Shown here piece after piece: positions 12,111 to 28,400 of a stretch of 64,000 nt of DNA (its first letter is position 1; each line of letters begins with the position of its first letter). The DNA is taken from assembly GCA_964035775.1 (NCBI GenBank), contig OZ038313.1, forward strand, positions 22,974,261 to 23,038,260, read 5' to 3'. This stretch comes from Osedax frankpressi (lineage: Eukaryota > Annelida > Polychaeta > Sabellida > Siboglinidae). A model generated the notes under the pieces. It had not been told where the DNA came from. It saw only the letters and a program-made list of their open reading frames with translations, and made no database searches. A program made the position numbers and the translations under genes.

Positions 12111-14648
12111 TTCGCATTTGCAAATAATTGCGAACTCCGAAGCAAAATGATAACCATCGAAGCGCTATCAGGAAGGTTTCGTGAAAACAGCTGCCATTGA
12201 TAATAGATTTGTATTTTATATTTTTAATAAACAAAATATTTGCGATAAATATAATATATTAATTTAAATGAAAATATTACATGTGTTTATATAATATCAA
12301 TATAAAATATTTATAAACTAATTGTTTATTTTACGTTTAGATTGATAACTCTGACCACGAAACAATTAAATTCATTTAAAATACTTTTTAAGAAATAATG
12401 TAGCATTATATTTTTTTATCTAGCATTAATTATCTAGTATTTTGTTAGTTTCATAACAAACATATATTTAATATTACTATTATACTACTATTATAATATA
12501 TTTTTATAATTATATTACTGATTGTTAATTAATATTGATATGTTAATTATATATATAATATTGATTTATAATTATTTTTTAAATTTGTATTATTTCATAA
12601 ATAGAAAAATGTATTAATATAATAATGAAAAATTAATCCACATTTTGATTTGATAATAAATTTGATATATTTTACAAATGAGATATATCAAAAGAGACTA
12701 AATATTGAAAAATTAGTTGCCAAATTCACAAATTAGGTTTACATTTCGTAAACATTTTAAACAACAATATATTAACAATACCTGGAGCCAGATGCAAACT
12801 CATATTATCTTTAACCTATTATCTCTGCATCTCCAGATATTCACTCTTACAATATTATCGACAATAACAACAACATGATTCGTAGATCCAGGCACCGAAT
12901 ACGGCCATCACCCACACACATACCACCCCTCCAAATCGTCCCGTAACATCAACCCTACATACGCAATAACGAGTACCCCCTAATAACACCCACTAACTGG
13001 TGATATACTAGTTAATGTTTATATCTCACAATCACCACCCATGTCAACCAATAACCAACATAATTCGCCACTACACCAAACCCATACATACACAGCCAAT
13101 TTACATTGCCATTTCACGAACATCCGCTAACACTCAATTCCACCTTATCCAACCAAACTCCTTCACAAGCTATAGACATCCAACCAGAAAACACATCACA
13201 TATGACACGTCTCCCCGACACCTCGCCTCGTGTAAGAAATAGCCAATATTTCGCCTGGTCATCGGAAATCCTACCCTGACATAGCCAACGTATTACCCGA
13301 CCAATAATCCATTTTCAAGACTAGCACTAGAGAAGCAGAGAGAAGGTGGGATGTTATATGCAAAATAACCATATATTATTATCTGCTGATATTACGACAC
13401 GCTTGCGCGCACAATTTGCTCTCCAAATCTCATACGATATGTATTAATAATAAACATCTACATATATATTACATTGTTTTTATTTCACCGTCTACACTAT
13501 TAACTCTTTTAATTTCTTATTTGTAATTCTACTTATTACCCAGGAACTAACTTTAGATTCTAATTAACCTAAATTCTACTATAGTTGACCTCTTTATATC
13601 GACTGCAACATGCCGGATTTGGCCAACAAACTCTCAGACTTTTATATGGACGATGCAGACACCTGGTGTCGAGAAGTTAAGAAAATCTGCGGACCCATTT
13701 GCAATTACGGCGGAGATAGTTTTGTTAGCTTCACGCTTCACTGATTTAAGCATGGCGTACTCCTCCGTGAGGTTTCCCGACAACACATTTTGTAACCCAT
13801 ATTTAATAAATACCCAAAGTTGCATTAATTTATATTAATGTCATTTATAATCATCAATATATCTAAACTATTATGTCAGGTATTAATGAAAATATACGCA
13901 ACATATTATTATGTACATATATTTACAGTTAGTTATTCTTTATTTTCTGAATAAATGTATAAATGAGAATACCCATTGTCAAATGAGTTTTCGCTATTGA
14001 TCAATATATAAAAATGTTGATCTAACTAAACATTTTTTAAGTTAATAATATCCACTCCGTATACATTTTATTTATTATCAGATACTTCAATAATTTGTCA
14101 AGTAAATAATTAACTATAAATGGTTATATATTTGTTATGTTGTAACATCATATTGCAATATAGATATGAAATAAATATAACTATAGTTATGTTATATATT
14201 TTATATATATGTTATATGTTACATTTGTATATAATAATAAAGTATGACAAATTAATTAAGTTTTCTTTATTTCAAATCCACTTCATTGAAATCTAATATA
14301 AAAACTTCTTTTGTTTTGTTATTCTGTACTCTGTATTTATTGAACGTAATTCATATTTTAATGTATATAATAAGAAATTTTGATAAAAATAATAAATATT
14401 TTATACTACTATATAGTTTAAAAAATTCCAAGCCTATTTTTAATTATTTGTCAAATTATAGCATGTATTCAATTTTAGCTATTTTGTATTCAATTAAAAG
14501 ATATAAAATATATTCTATATAACACAAATTGATTATAACCAAAAATTATAATTATTAAATATGAAAAAATATGAATAGATATAAAAATAGTATACTACAA
14601 ATGATATTATTTATAAAACTTCTACGTGGATATTCTATACGGTTGATA
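12111..14648. other. Gene-free interval with an A/C-rich island
   Basis: Mostly AT-rich sequence. From about 12,780 to 13,420 the plus strand is rich in A and C and poor in G, unlike the flanks. It holds a 75-residue open frame (13,015-13,242) without recognisable domains. A small frame at 13,610-13,744 (44 codons, starting MPDLANKLSDFY) has more balanced codons, but I cannot name it. The island may be the remnant of a mobile element or a lost exon; neither is shown. Confidence 0.5.
14336..14341 (-). terminator. Possible poly(A) signal of the GPCPD1-like gene
   Basis: This is the first AATAAA on the minus strand after the stop codon at 14,649, about 310 nt downstream. The hexamer is common by chance in DNA this AT-rich, so this is only a candidate. 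Confidence 0.25.
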
Positions 14649-14855
14649 TTATATCGAAGCTAATATATTCGTTTTTGCGATCAAATTTACAAACCCATCG
14701 CAGATGATAGCATTAATTCCCATTGTGTGTAGTTTGTCACATGAAATTTTATCAGAAGTTATTGCTCCCCATGCCATCGCGATCAAATTTCTTTTATGTA
14801 TGTTTTCTATCAGATTGCGGTTCTTCAAATTGAGGTCAGCTAGTGTAGCGATACC
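14649..14855 (-). other. Gpcpd1: GPCPD1 last exon
   Basis: 68 codons plus TAA, joined in phase 0 to the exon ending at 19,251 to give [18 protein letters not shown], which matches the vertebrate NLLGINVHTEDLLRNPS stretch. AMAWG aligns with the conserved FCWGDD loop, keeping Trp and Gly but lacking the two Asp. MGINAIICD aligns with LGVNGLIYD. The protein ends soon afterwards, without the long vertebrate C-terminal tail. Confidence 0.85.
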
Positions 14856-15122
14856 CTATGGGAAATTATTTGAAATACTGTATAGAATGCATTTTATATA
14901 TATTCGACAATTACTATTACTATTTGAAATTACTATTACAACATATTACTATTTGAAAGGGGAGTACGGATATATTTCTTTAGACTAAACTTAGATCATA
15001 TCATATCATTCACTTTATATATTTTTTGATAATTATTAATTTATAACTCACTGAATACATCGTATAGCATACCTAGATGTATACACATACAAACATACAC
15101 GTGTACATACACACACACAAAT

Positions 15123-15160
<38 letters not shown>

Positions 15161-18100
15161 GGTGAGATAAATGATAGTCAATCATTTAAAATATATATAA
15201 ATCTCAAATTAAAGTTTAAGAATTTGAACCGAAGATAATTAATTACTTTTCAAATTTTGTCATGAATGTCGAACTATTCTTTTGGGATATTATTATCGGT
15301 ATGCCAGGAGCCTATCGAGCTTAAGCAGAAGAGTATAGTGAATCCCAGATGAGAATATTTCCCAATTTTCCTATTTCTGCCGATTCTATTTAATTTAATC
15401 AAAAGATAATGTATTATCGCTAATTTATGTAGATCTATTATGATTAATGATAATATCTGTATTTAGTTGATCACCAGAAATATAACTAGTATCTTATTTT
15501 ATTGATAATGAATTAAAGAACCTTATGATGAGTTTTAAATTTTCACTTCTTGATACCATCATATTATATACATTTATACTTGCCTAATAAATGCATCTGT
15601 ATTTATTCTTTCACCTGAGCCAAGGTAGGACTTTATTAGTAAAGTCTTAATTCGAATGTCCTATACTATTGGCTCCAGGTTTGAAATGACAATTTTAACT
15701 ATTGTGATAAGGAAAACATTTTTGAGTTAAGCTCACCCTCTGTAATAGTTCAATATATTTAAAACTACATTGTTACCGTATTGCTACTCGTAAGTTTTTA
15801 ACCATTTCCATAGATCTATGATTTCCATCGTAAATATCAATGTGTGGTTCAGATTATTTGCGGAATTGCTGAAGTAATAGTTTCTGTTAATCGATGATTA
15901 GCTTTCTTGGATATCGATTCACTTTTAGAAGATAGTGGCTCGGTTGTTCGGACATTGGCTAGACTGATTTTTATATTGTCAATACATCTGCTTACTGGCT
16001 CAGTTTTCCTATTCCTAGACAGCAAATGCTTCGCATAAAAAGGGAGCTGCGACATTTTTAATCGTATTCACTCTGAAATGTTTACACAATTTATAAAAAA
16101 TAATATTTTATCTTTTAATACCAAATACCCGAAGCTAGTCCATGAGAATATTAAGGTAGTGAATGATTTTTCAGGAATTAGATTTTGTTACCATTTGTAA
16201 ACCTAGAGACAGATAATTTATATATAAGCATAGGAATATACGAAGTAATTTTAAATAGTAGCTTAGAACCAATCGGAATTCCTAAGAATAGTTTATGCAC
16301 CAATTCAACTAAGCACTTGATATATTCCTCTTCTACCGTATTATTCAATTTATAACAATGTTCTAGAGAATTGTTTGTTTAAATCGACGATTTCTTATCA
16401 TTTTAACTAGATTTCCTTAAGCTTTATAGAGCTATGTTATCTGCATAAGTATAAATTTGTATTATGTTTTAACATACGATATAGTAATTTACTTCCTTAT
16501 TTTTTTAATAATGGATTATAATATTAAATTACAAATTATCTGGAATACTGATTGGTAATATCAGTATAGATATCCTTTAGGATATTGGCTAGATAATAGA
16601 AGTATTTTGAAGAGTTTGTTAAACGTAGTATTGATCTGATAGTATTAACTAAAAAAGTTATATAACATATACATAATTTCTTGGATTATAGAGTGGATAT
16701 TTCTAATAGGTATGTATATTCCTGAATTCTCTTTAGGAATAGTAAACATCCTTTTATAGAATATATCCAATGTTTTATAGTTACGAACCTAATTAACCTG
16801 TTTGATGATATTCTAGGAAATCGGAGGAAGATTGATCGACTTTCGCTCTTTTTGTGTATAAAATAATTTTGCTGATTTTCCAGCATCGAGAAGAATATCT
16901 TTAATATTTAGTATTTTTAATAAATATATTCAATCTTATTTTTTCCTGGAGCTTTATTTGTTATTATTTTGAGCTTATTGATGATTTCTTATTTTGAAGG
17001 AACTGCAATTAATATATACACTTCATCATTATTTAAAATATCCAAATCAATATTTTCCCATGGCTATATTCTTGTAGGGAACAGAATTCGAAAATTCTAT
17101 TAATGCATTTCAACAAAAAGTGTTAAACAACCTGGTATAGTTTGAATTTGCTTGAACAAATATTTTACGAATTGCTTTTCATGTTAATCTTCTATATAGC
17201 GATTAGATTCTTGCGAGATATCTAATTAATATTTGTTAAAATATATTTATGTTGAAGTCTTGATTTGATACAATTCGTTTTTTGGTATATTTGAGATTCC
17301 ACCAGAATATTGGCCGGGATAGTATCTGGTTTAAATACATTATTTATTTAATTCAATAAACTATCACATTAAACCCATATTATCGGTTATAATCCTTCTT
17401 TTGTATATCAATAAAGTAGTTTCTATTTACATATATTCAATTAATACTTACCTATACTCAGTATTGTTTGTTGCCTATGTTGAGAACTGTTAATATGATT
17501 AATTTATGTAGCTTATAGAGTAATAATGTCAGGAATAAATTATGCATTTCATTGGGATTAGGGTGAAGTTATGGACCGGGTAAATAATAGGAAACATATT
17601 CCGCTATCTGATATTAGCTTATTCTGATTAAAAGGTGAATATAGTTGGTATTTGGATAATATAATTAAAGGATATTGAAGGAATTCGGTGAAATCTGAAT
17701 TGAATATCAGAAGAATAAGTATATTTACTGTTTTTTAATTACATTTATAACTATAGAGAAAATTAAATATCGTCAGATGTTTTCACATGGTATTTGCTGA
17801 AGATATATGGGATTCAAAATTTATGAAAATCTTAATTCCAATATATACGTTAAAATCAAACGTATGCTATAATATAACATCGCAAGGTTGAACATTGTGG
17901 TAAATAGTTAGAAATACATATCCTTAATTATGTAGTTGAATTTCAACAGGAGTGCATGTATAAATAGGCATTATAACATAATATATTAGATAAAATAAAC
18001 TATAGACAATGGATATATTAAAATATTTGTAAAAAATTTATAATTTGATAAAATATGATTAGGGTTATGCCTCGAATTTATATTTGGAAATCAGTTATTA

Positions 18101-19178
18101 CTAATCAGCGGACATTAACAATCAACCATTTTGAATTAACTAACATTTACAAATAATTATAGACTCAATAATAATTTACAATTTCGTTGAATCAGATGTA
18201 TAATCCAATAAAGAGTTTTAAATGTACGGTAGTCATACTATATATTATATATCAACTCAATAATTTATGATGTATTTATGCATATGCATATGATATATAC
18301 ATTATCAATTATAAATGTTATATTAAACACGTATACAATTAATTATATATGTTATATTCAATTTAAATTATTTAAGTAAAATTTCAAAATAATTCATATT
18401 AGATTTACAAACGATACAGAATGTATAAAATCATGTGTTATCTCACAACAAATTATCTATCAATACTGGATAGAAAATAGGTCGTTTTTCAACGCTAATT
18501 ACTCTTCATTTTGATAAAAAAATATATTGTTCAAATGTATATATATGTATGGCCTGTTTATAAATTTAACTAAAGTGTTTATAAATAGATTTTATAAATA
18601 TATGTAATCTTTGTTATCGAGGCTTTAATTTAAATTTAATTAAGATGTAATTTGATATAGTTATATATATATGATACATTATTTTTGATTATGTAGAATT
18701 CATATTTATGTTTTTATAAAACAGATTATACGGACATCTAGATTCGAGAGAATTTGAATTTAACTTTCATTTAATTAACATCTAAAATAATATGTTAATG
18801 NNNNNNNNNNNNNNNNNNNNNNNNNNNNNNNNNNNNNNNNNNNNNNNNNNNNNNNNNNNNNNNNNNNNNNNNNNNNNNNNNNNNNNNNNNNNNNNNNNNN
18901 NNNNNNNNNNNNNNNNNNNNNNNNNNNNNNNNNNNNNNNNNNNNNNNNNNNNNNNNNNNNNNNNNNNNNNNNNNNNNNNNNNNNNNNNNNNNNNNNNNNN
19001 TATTAAATACAAATTAAACTGTTTTTTTTATAATTTGAATAAAATAGTTACAAAATATCAATTGGAAAATAAAAGTAAAACAAATTGACTTACTTTATGG
19101 TAACATATATGTGCTTAATTTTTAATTTAAATAATATATTACTTATTATTATAATGATTAATATATTACTTATATAAT

Positions 19179-19229
<51 letters not shown>

Positions 19230-22200
19230 AATATTTATATTAATACTGACTAAGAAACGCTCCGCCACGGTAAAGTTAATAGCTAATTGAACATCTCGAG
19301 CCCTGATATCCATTAATTGTGGGTATAATTCTGTGCATCCTTGGGACAAGAGTATCACAGGATATTTATTCTGCTTCAACCTCAGCCTATGAATGATCAA
19401 ATAGTTAATTTATAGTTGAAAATAACGAAAATTGCTTATTTTGTAATTAATTGTTAGTATGTAAAATATATCTATATTAATTGTAGAAATTATTATAAAA
19501 ATTGATTAGTTACTTTAAATGTTCGCATAGCATAATTCTGATTTATAGCAATACCTATGATATACCATATATTATAGTTTGATAACATTCTACGAACATT
19601 GTACATATATTCGGATGAAAAGAAGCTAATAATATTCTTCTTTCTTCAGCAAACGTCAATATTTCCATTAATATGCAATCAACATATGTATTCGAAGAAA
19701 CGGGATGTTTTTCAAGTTCTGATTCAATTTGACCGGACTAAAAAATAGAAAAGTATATATACAATTTCAAAAATCAGCATTTGTAACGATTTATATTATT
19801 GGTTAAGATTTATATATACGCACATACCTTCAGTAACATCGGATATTTAAATTCAATTAATACGCCAGCCTGCAAATATTTATTTTATAATTAATTAAAG
19901 GTTTTATTCACGGGATATCCCAAATTATATCATTCTAGAAAAATAAAGTATGGCAAAATTGCAAAATCCCTATAATTACATGTACCACTATACAATATTT
20001 ACTTAATGATTACGGTTATGTTTCGAATAACAATGTAAAATATACTATGTATATTGTATATTTGGATAATTATTTCTATATACACATGTATGATTAAAAT
20101 AAAGTTTTTCTTTTTTAATCAAAATAATTTTCTATATATTGACGAATACATCAATCTATAGATTTCTAAAATTATTCAATATATTCTATATATTAAAATA
20201 AATATATAAAAAGAGACTCACGTTAACACTAATTTTAGTTAGACAATCTCTAAGTTTTGGAAAAGGTTCATTATCCTTATTCGAAACTTGTTTTTTTATA
20301 TTCAAATTTAATTCACCTGTGAAAAATATTATTGTAAAAAACGAATATTATAATCTATAACCTCCTTAGTATAATTTATAGTATGGGTTTGTCAACAAAT
20401 AACTATAAAATCATTTGGACCTGCATAAAATTGGTATATAATGAAACAAATGTATTATAAATAATTGAAAAATTATATATATATATATATAATAAAAATG
20501 CCAAAAGAAGAATTTTAACTATCAATATATACATAATTAATTATTGAGATTATGAATGGAGTTATGAATTGTTATGTTATATAATTTACATGAAATAAAA
20601 GTTATTATATAAGTATAACTTTTTATTTTGGTTATATTTATATTATATGATGCAAATATTAGATAATAAACAAATGAGTGAAATTGTGAATTATTTTTAA
20701 ATAAGTGTAATTTGAATATTTTAAGAGTAAAGCTGACAAAGTAAAGTTGACAAAATGTTTGATAATTTCAAGTATTTAAATCTCTATGTTATAGTTTGGA
20801 ATAGAATATACTAATATTTGTATAATATACTTCCTTCTAATTTGGAATCATATTTTAGTATACAAATAATATTGTGATAATAACTTGGATATGCATAGAC
20901 AATATTTAATGTTATTTTAAATATAAATATAATAAATTGCCAATCACTCTGCTTAAAAAATATACCAAGAAATACTATCCCAGTAAATATATCATTTGAT
21001 ATACTATGATTAATAGTGATATAAACTAGTAGATTATTTAATCATCGATTACCAACATCTATATTATATATACTTATTTAAGAAATATTAAAACATATAT
21101 AACAATAGAATAACCTGGGTTATTATTCTCTTCGGATATGTGATCAACCTTATTGTTATTAAATATCAATTTGTTATATTAATAGAAAATTAAAGAAATA
21201 ATAATTTATAATATTTATATATATATATATATATTATTTGCATATACGAATTTATAATAAAGCAATAATTTGTAATTGAATAACCTTTAATTTTTCTAAT
21301 TGCCTCATGTCCAATTCCCAAATCGGTAATGATAAAAATTCCACATCTTCATTTTTCTTGTTAATGATATATAAAGATTATATTATTGTTAATTATAATT
21401 ATTTTCTTGTGCGAGTTTAAATTTCTAAATCAGCTAATTATTAAATATTAATATATATATATATATAATAATTGATAAATTATGTTCTATATTGTATATG
21501 TATTAGAATTAATGAACTAAGATAACTATACAGTTAACATGTATTAACAATAGTTTTATTATTCTATATTTTATAAATATATTATTAGATATATTATATA
21601 ATAATATATATACATTAATTACATTTTTATTTAGAATATTAGTAGTAATTATATAGTTAAAAATAATTTTAAGTTAAAAATTGTATTAATGAATTATTAA
21701 TATTTAATAAAATCTGAGATGAATTTTTATTTAGTAAATCAATAAACCTATATTCATATATATATATATATATATATATATTGATGGGATAATATATAAT
21801 AATATAATAATATAATAATATAATAATATAATAATATAATAATATAATAATATAATAATATAATAATATAATAATATAATAATATAATAATATAATAATA
21901 TAATAATATAATAATATAATAATATAATAATATAATAATATAATAATATAATAATATAATAATATAATAATATAATAATATAATAATATAATAATATAAT
22001 AATATAATAATATAATAATATAATAAAAGTATAATATTATAATATAATCATATTATAATAATCATTAATTACAAAATAATAATATAATAATATAATAATT
22101 ATTAATTACAAAATAATAATATAATAATATAATAATATAGTAATATAATAGGATAATAGGATACTATAGAATGCTGTATTTATTAAATAAAATATTTATA

Positions 22201-22482
22201 TATATTTTAACTCTTAATTCATTTTTTTAAATATTACCTTTTTCGTTGTAACACAGACTTTGAAATCATGATAAACAACGGGAACTTTATCTTTACTGAG
22301 GTGTACATCAAATTCAACAAATGTCATTCCCTATTAAATAAGTAAGGATATTAACTCTACGTGTAGTGTAATAATAGTATTTACATACATTATTATTACT
22401 TATTGATATATTATGTAATTTATTTATATATTTTAATCATGATAACATGCTATTATTATATATTTAGTTACTGATTATTATA

Positions 22483-22522
<40 letters not shown>

Positions 22523-22787
22523 CGTTATTCACATATATCTTACACACTACACTTTATAACGTTATCATATTAATAAATGCAGTAGCCATATTGCTATACA
22601 GAGTATTATATATAGAGTATTATGGTATGAATTATAAAATAGATCTATTTGAAATAATATTTTATATCACACATATGCCTAATTTTACATTGATATCCAT
22701 ATTATGATTATCTGTTGTATTTTATATAATCCTAAACGTATTAACGTTTTAAACAATAAATATAGTTAACAAGAATACATGTAAATA

Positions 22788-22867
<80 letters not shown>

Positions 22868-25358
22868 CTACTTTAAAATGATCACATTTTAGTGATAATC
22901 AAAACTTTGCAATATATCAAAATGATATTATAATTACTACTATTATAATTTTATTAATTAAAAATTAATTATAAATATAAATAAATATATTTCAAGATTA
23001 ATAATTGAGCAACCTGATAATATAAATATTATAAAGTGTATTACTGTGGAAAATAAATATAATATAATTTATTTATAAAATATATTTTAAATGCAAATAA
23101 AATCATTTTTTTAGTATATACCAAAAAATTTAAATGTTACAGTTTTTGAATATAATAAAATGAAATATTTATAAAATCATATATTACTTTTAAAATATAT
23201 TTAACTAAACATATCGGAGAGCAGATGATAATTATTAACAAAATTAAATAAATAATTTAATTTAATACCAAATCTATAGCAGTATTAAATGATTTTATCG
23301 TATTTTCTTTTGTCAAAGTATTGGTTGAACTTCTGTGAAAATATACATTTTAATTCCATCTTAGATATTATTAGAAGAACAAAATTAATTACGTATATTA
23401 CAAAAATATTAAAATATATAATTTAATATTATATTAACTACTAACAGTTGATTTATTTCAATGCTATTAATGTTTAGATAATAATAAAATGATAAATAAT
23501 AGTAATAACCAAAATGACCAAGATTAGATATTTTGGGTATAATGGAAATTTATTATAAAATACGTGTTAATACTTACTCATCGTAAGTAGTTCCAATTCC
23601 TCTATGCCCCACGGATACTGGTTCTTTCGCTTTATTCCAGTACATCTGATATGTATTCTCCATTGAAGTTGAAATCTTCAATGCCTTAATTAAGGTCACT
23701 TCCACTATTTCAAAATAGATACATAATATAAAAACAATTATATTTATTCTATACAACATTTAAAAACTATAACAAAAATGTTTTAAAACATTGACATTAT
23801 GGTTAAAGTTTATTACGATTACTATTGATATAAATTAGTCAAATATTTTAATAATTTTAACAATACCTATGTAGAATATAATATATACGTATGTAAGTAA
23901 TATATTAAATTTAAATTGAATATAATATTATTTTGTAAGTATAATAACTATAGTAAATAACAAAAACTGGTTCAGTTATTTTGTTGAATATCTAAATAAT
24001 GCCTATATTGAAAATTAGCCATGACCTAGTTAGAGTTAGAGTTACCCTACTACGAACATCCACGTACTACACTTGTTTAATTAATACATAATACATATAT
24101 ACTTAACTTATATATTATGTGCAAATACATATTTCATATAAAAAACTAACATTTATATATCAAAATATCAAGTATTATTGAAGTATAAAAGTTGAAATCA
24201 TACGAGTTATTTTTATAGTCCAAACATTAATTTAATATATATATATATTATTATATATTTTAAAGAATCAACGCTATATATAATTATTAAATATAAAACT
24301 TATATAATAGGTTTAATATATAAAGGTATATTAGGACTTATATATAAAGGTATTGCAATATAATTTACGGGTTCTCTATTTTAAAAGCAATATTTATAAA
24401 ATTACTCTTATATTTATCTATTTGTTATAAAGGTACCAGGTCTCTGAAATTTTAAGGTTTACAACTATATTTTCATCAAAATATTAATTTGTATAATACG
24501 CTATATTATTACTTATTATACGATTATATAATGTTGAATTATATTAATAAAATAATATATTTAATGATTTTAGAATATATGTTTTTTAAATAGAAACTAC
24601 GGATCATATTGAAATAATCTTAAACTTATATAAACTGTTTTATATTTAATAATTATATTTTATTTTATCCATCAAAATACAAAGTTCATGTAATGTTCTA
24701 TAAAATCGTATCCAATTAAATTTCTTATTTACTTTTTCACATGATTTATAATGAATCCAAGGATACAATTATTTATACCCAATAAAGTATCCAGGTCATG
24801 TTAGTTTATTGGTGATAAAACAAAAGAGAAAATATATTAGATATTAAAGGTATCCGTATATTTATAAATGTATTATAATGGATACATTGTAGTATTCTCG
24901 GTATTTACCATAGTAACTAAAACTACTTAATTTACATAATACTTATTTTATTTTATATTATTGAACACTATGTATTTTAGTTATATTTTTTACTTAATTG
25001 ATTGATAAACATATATTACTATATTATGTATATATATTATAAAATAACAAACAAGTTACTTTAATATTTAATTATCAACCAAATTAATTTGATATAGTAC
25101 CATTTATTTTATTGTAAATTAGTTTATTTATTTAAATAAATTAATGTAAATTAACAATGAATTACGATGATAGTAATATACAGCGAAATACGTAAATATC
25201 ATAAATATCATAAATATGTATGTATTAGGGTAAGATAAGCATTACAATATAGTTATCACAAATAAAGTTATATAAAAAATGCACAAAATATGATGCTTAA
25301 AAACATATACTATGAGAATATATAAGAGAATAAATTGGCTAATTGAAATTTGTAGTCC

Positions 25359-25418
<60 letters not shown>

Positions 25419-28400
25419 TTAATTCTATTGATTTCAAATTACTTATTATATATATAAAATATATGAGAGGTATAGATTTTGTAATCTATCATTTATTATT
25501 CTAATTTATAATCATAAGTGAAATCGATTACAGAAATATGATCATTGGTTTTCAATTTACAAACATTTTAATTCTCCAATTGGTCTATTTTTAATAGTGA
25601 TTGGTAAATTTCTCTGTGTATTCAATAGAACATCGCTTGGTAACATGAATGCACTTCCAATAAGTATAGGTGGCTGAGTAACATCTACGCTATTTTCTAA
25701 GTAAATCTCAAATTGAAATCCCTATAGATTTAATTTTTTAAATTATTATAATTTTGTTTTGGAAGTAAATTATTATTCATATTTATTGGTATATATCAAT
25801 TATATTCCATCCACAATATTAATTATATATATATATATTGTATATATATATATTCCATTAATATATATATATATATATATAATCTATATTATATATATAT
25901 ATATTCCATTAATATATATATATATACTATTATTTTAATAATATAGTCATAATTTTTTCTAAATTAAAATATTTCAATCTAACTATTAAATTATGTTGAA
26001 ATGTCCTAGTTTTAAAAACAATATAATCATTTGATGATATTGCAATACCAAATTCGTGCTGTTCTTTAAAGTAAACTTCTTCAGATTTCAAATTCTTCGA
26101 GATATGAAACAATATTAATATATTGAAATTAATTATATTACATTGTGTATTTAAATTAAACTATTATGAATATTATTATATTAATAATATTAAATACTAT
26201 TAAAATAGGATTATTATTTAAACGTTAGTATACCAATTAATTATAGCATAGTATGTTTCATTAGGTAGTACATACATAATATAATATAATATACAAATAT
26301 TTGCTATAAAAATATATGTATTCAATATAATGATACAACGTAAATAAATAGGATACTCATTTAAAGCCTGGTCCGCCAATATACATTCGACAATATCAAA
26401 ACTAACCGAAACCGAAACACCATTTGAGATATCACATTTAGCCAACGCCGAGTTGGACGACGATATCGTTGCCGTACTAATCTGTGTGTTTTGGGATATG
26501 TTCGAAAATCGTACCTCCGCGATTTCATCTATAAAGATTCGTAGGACATAGCGTTAATATCACCTTGAATCCATGGCATTGTGCATAATTGTTAAATATT
26601 AATATTGATACAGAATGCCTGGATATACCCTAGAAATCACCAAGCTATCCGATATCATTTTTATTTCATTGTATGATTTTGTAATAAAATTTTTTTTTAT
26701 TTGTAAGTCAATTAATTTCAATTCAATCTTAGCTTATTATGATTCTACTACTTACAGGTCCTTCACTTCTAAATTCTATCAGACATTTAAATCTTAATTT
26801 ACATTATAATCTGAATATGACCCAATGTTAGTTCATTCCGGCTTCTAAATTAAGTAAGACAATATATTATCAAATAATGAATATATTTGACAATAATTGT
26901 TTTGATTACTAATGATTTTATGATTTACTTTCGATAATTGTTAATTGAAAATGATATGAAGACACTAGTATAATAACTACTAAATACTTCATATTAAAAA
27001 GAATAATTAATTATACATTATAAATTTCAAATATGATTAACTAAATTAAAAAAATTATTTAATACCAATTAATATTATTATATTTTTTTAAGATATATTG
27101 TTTTGTATTTCAAATAATACATATACATATATTCAGATTTTATATATACAATATGTGATTTAATACAAATAAACTCGTACTATATTATTTATTGTTATCT
27201 AAAGTTGTTAGATTTTGTTACTATATTGATAATAGTTTTATTAAAATCCTTGATGTGTTTTCAAAAATAAATAGTAATATTAAAGAAAGTACAAGTGTAC
27301 TTGTACTTTCTTTATATATGTGTAAAAAAGTATATTACTATGATAGTTGCAAAATCCTTTAGATTGTAACCTGAATTATTTACTGACCATGCAGGAAAAT
27401 ATACAGATCTTGTTAGTTTATTTTTTATGATAAAAATTAAATTTTTTTTATTTGCATTATGTTATTTTTTATTTAAAATAATAATATAAATACCGAAAAA
27501 TATTTCAATTATATATCACTTTTTTAACCTCTTGGAATCGCATATCCATTAGTTTGCATTTGATTCTATAGCCACTATTTATATGATCTCGTTTCCAAAT
27601 TTTAATCGGATCTTCAAGTAGAGTTATACGAATCTCAGTTTGATTAGTCAACCATCCGATATCCAATTGGTAAACACCATCTGATTTTAATCATAATCAT
27701 AGATTATACAACATAGAGTATATTTTTAGAATTACCAAATAACCAAATACTCCTATTATTGTAATTTAACTTTAGTATTGCTATCAAATATTAACTCCAA
27801 TTAAATGAAGTACATGTTTAAAATTTATAATTAATACTTTTATAAATTAAATTTAAATATTATATCACATATTTTATACTCGTTATTGATATTGGATTTA
27901 ATAATATTTTGTAATTTCGTTCAAAATAAAAAATATTATATATTAAGTAAATATTTTGTTATATTTCCAAATAGAACAAAATAATATTTATCAAAATAAT
28001 TAAAATAAATACATATATTCAATTCATTTTATTATAAATAATATAATAACTAAATAAATATCAGCTATTAATTAGATAGAAAACTTTTCTAATTAAAACA
28101 TTAACATTTTATTTGTAGAATATTAAGATAATTTTGAATGCATTTATGATAATTATAAATAAAGATAAATCGATAAATCGACTTATAAATGAATAAATAA
28201 ACGTATTTCATTATTTTGAAATTATATTATATTATTAAATTAAATTATTAATACAATTTTAATATATATTATCACCACCTGTACGCACAAATATATAATA
28301 TTGAATATCAAATGATTGTATTAGGCTAGATTGTAAACATAGAACTATAACATACATTGAAACGGAAAACTTAGTAAATTACATTTACAATGAAATATTT

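Noticed and set aside
16080-16500. Possible reverse-transcriptase remnant in the last GPCPD1 intron
   Set aside because: A short stretch resembling LGIPIGS was seen on the minus strand, but no other motif of the family could be found, so no element is called.
18782-19088. Frames consisting mostly of X
   Set aside because: They read through the 200-N gap.
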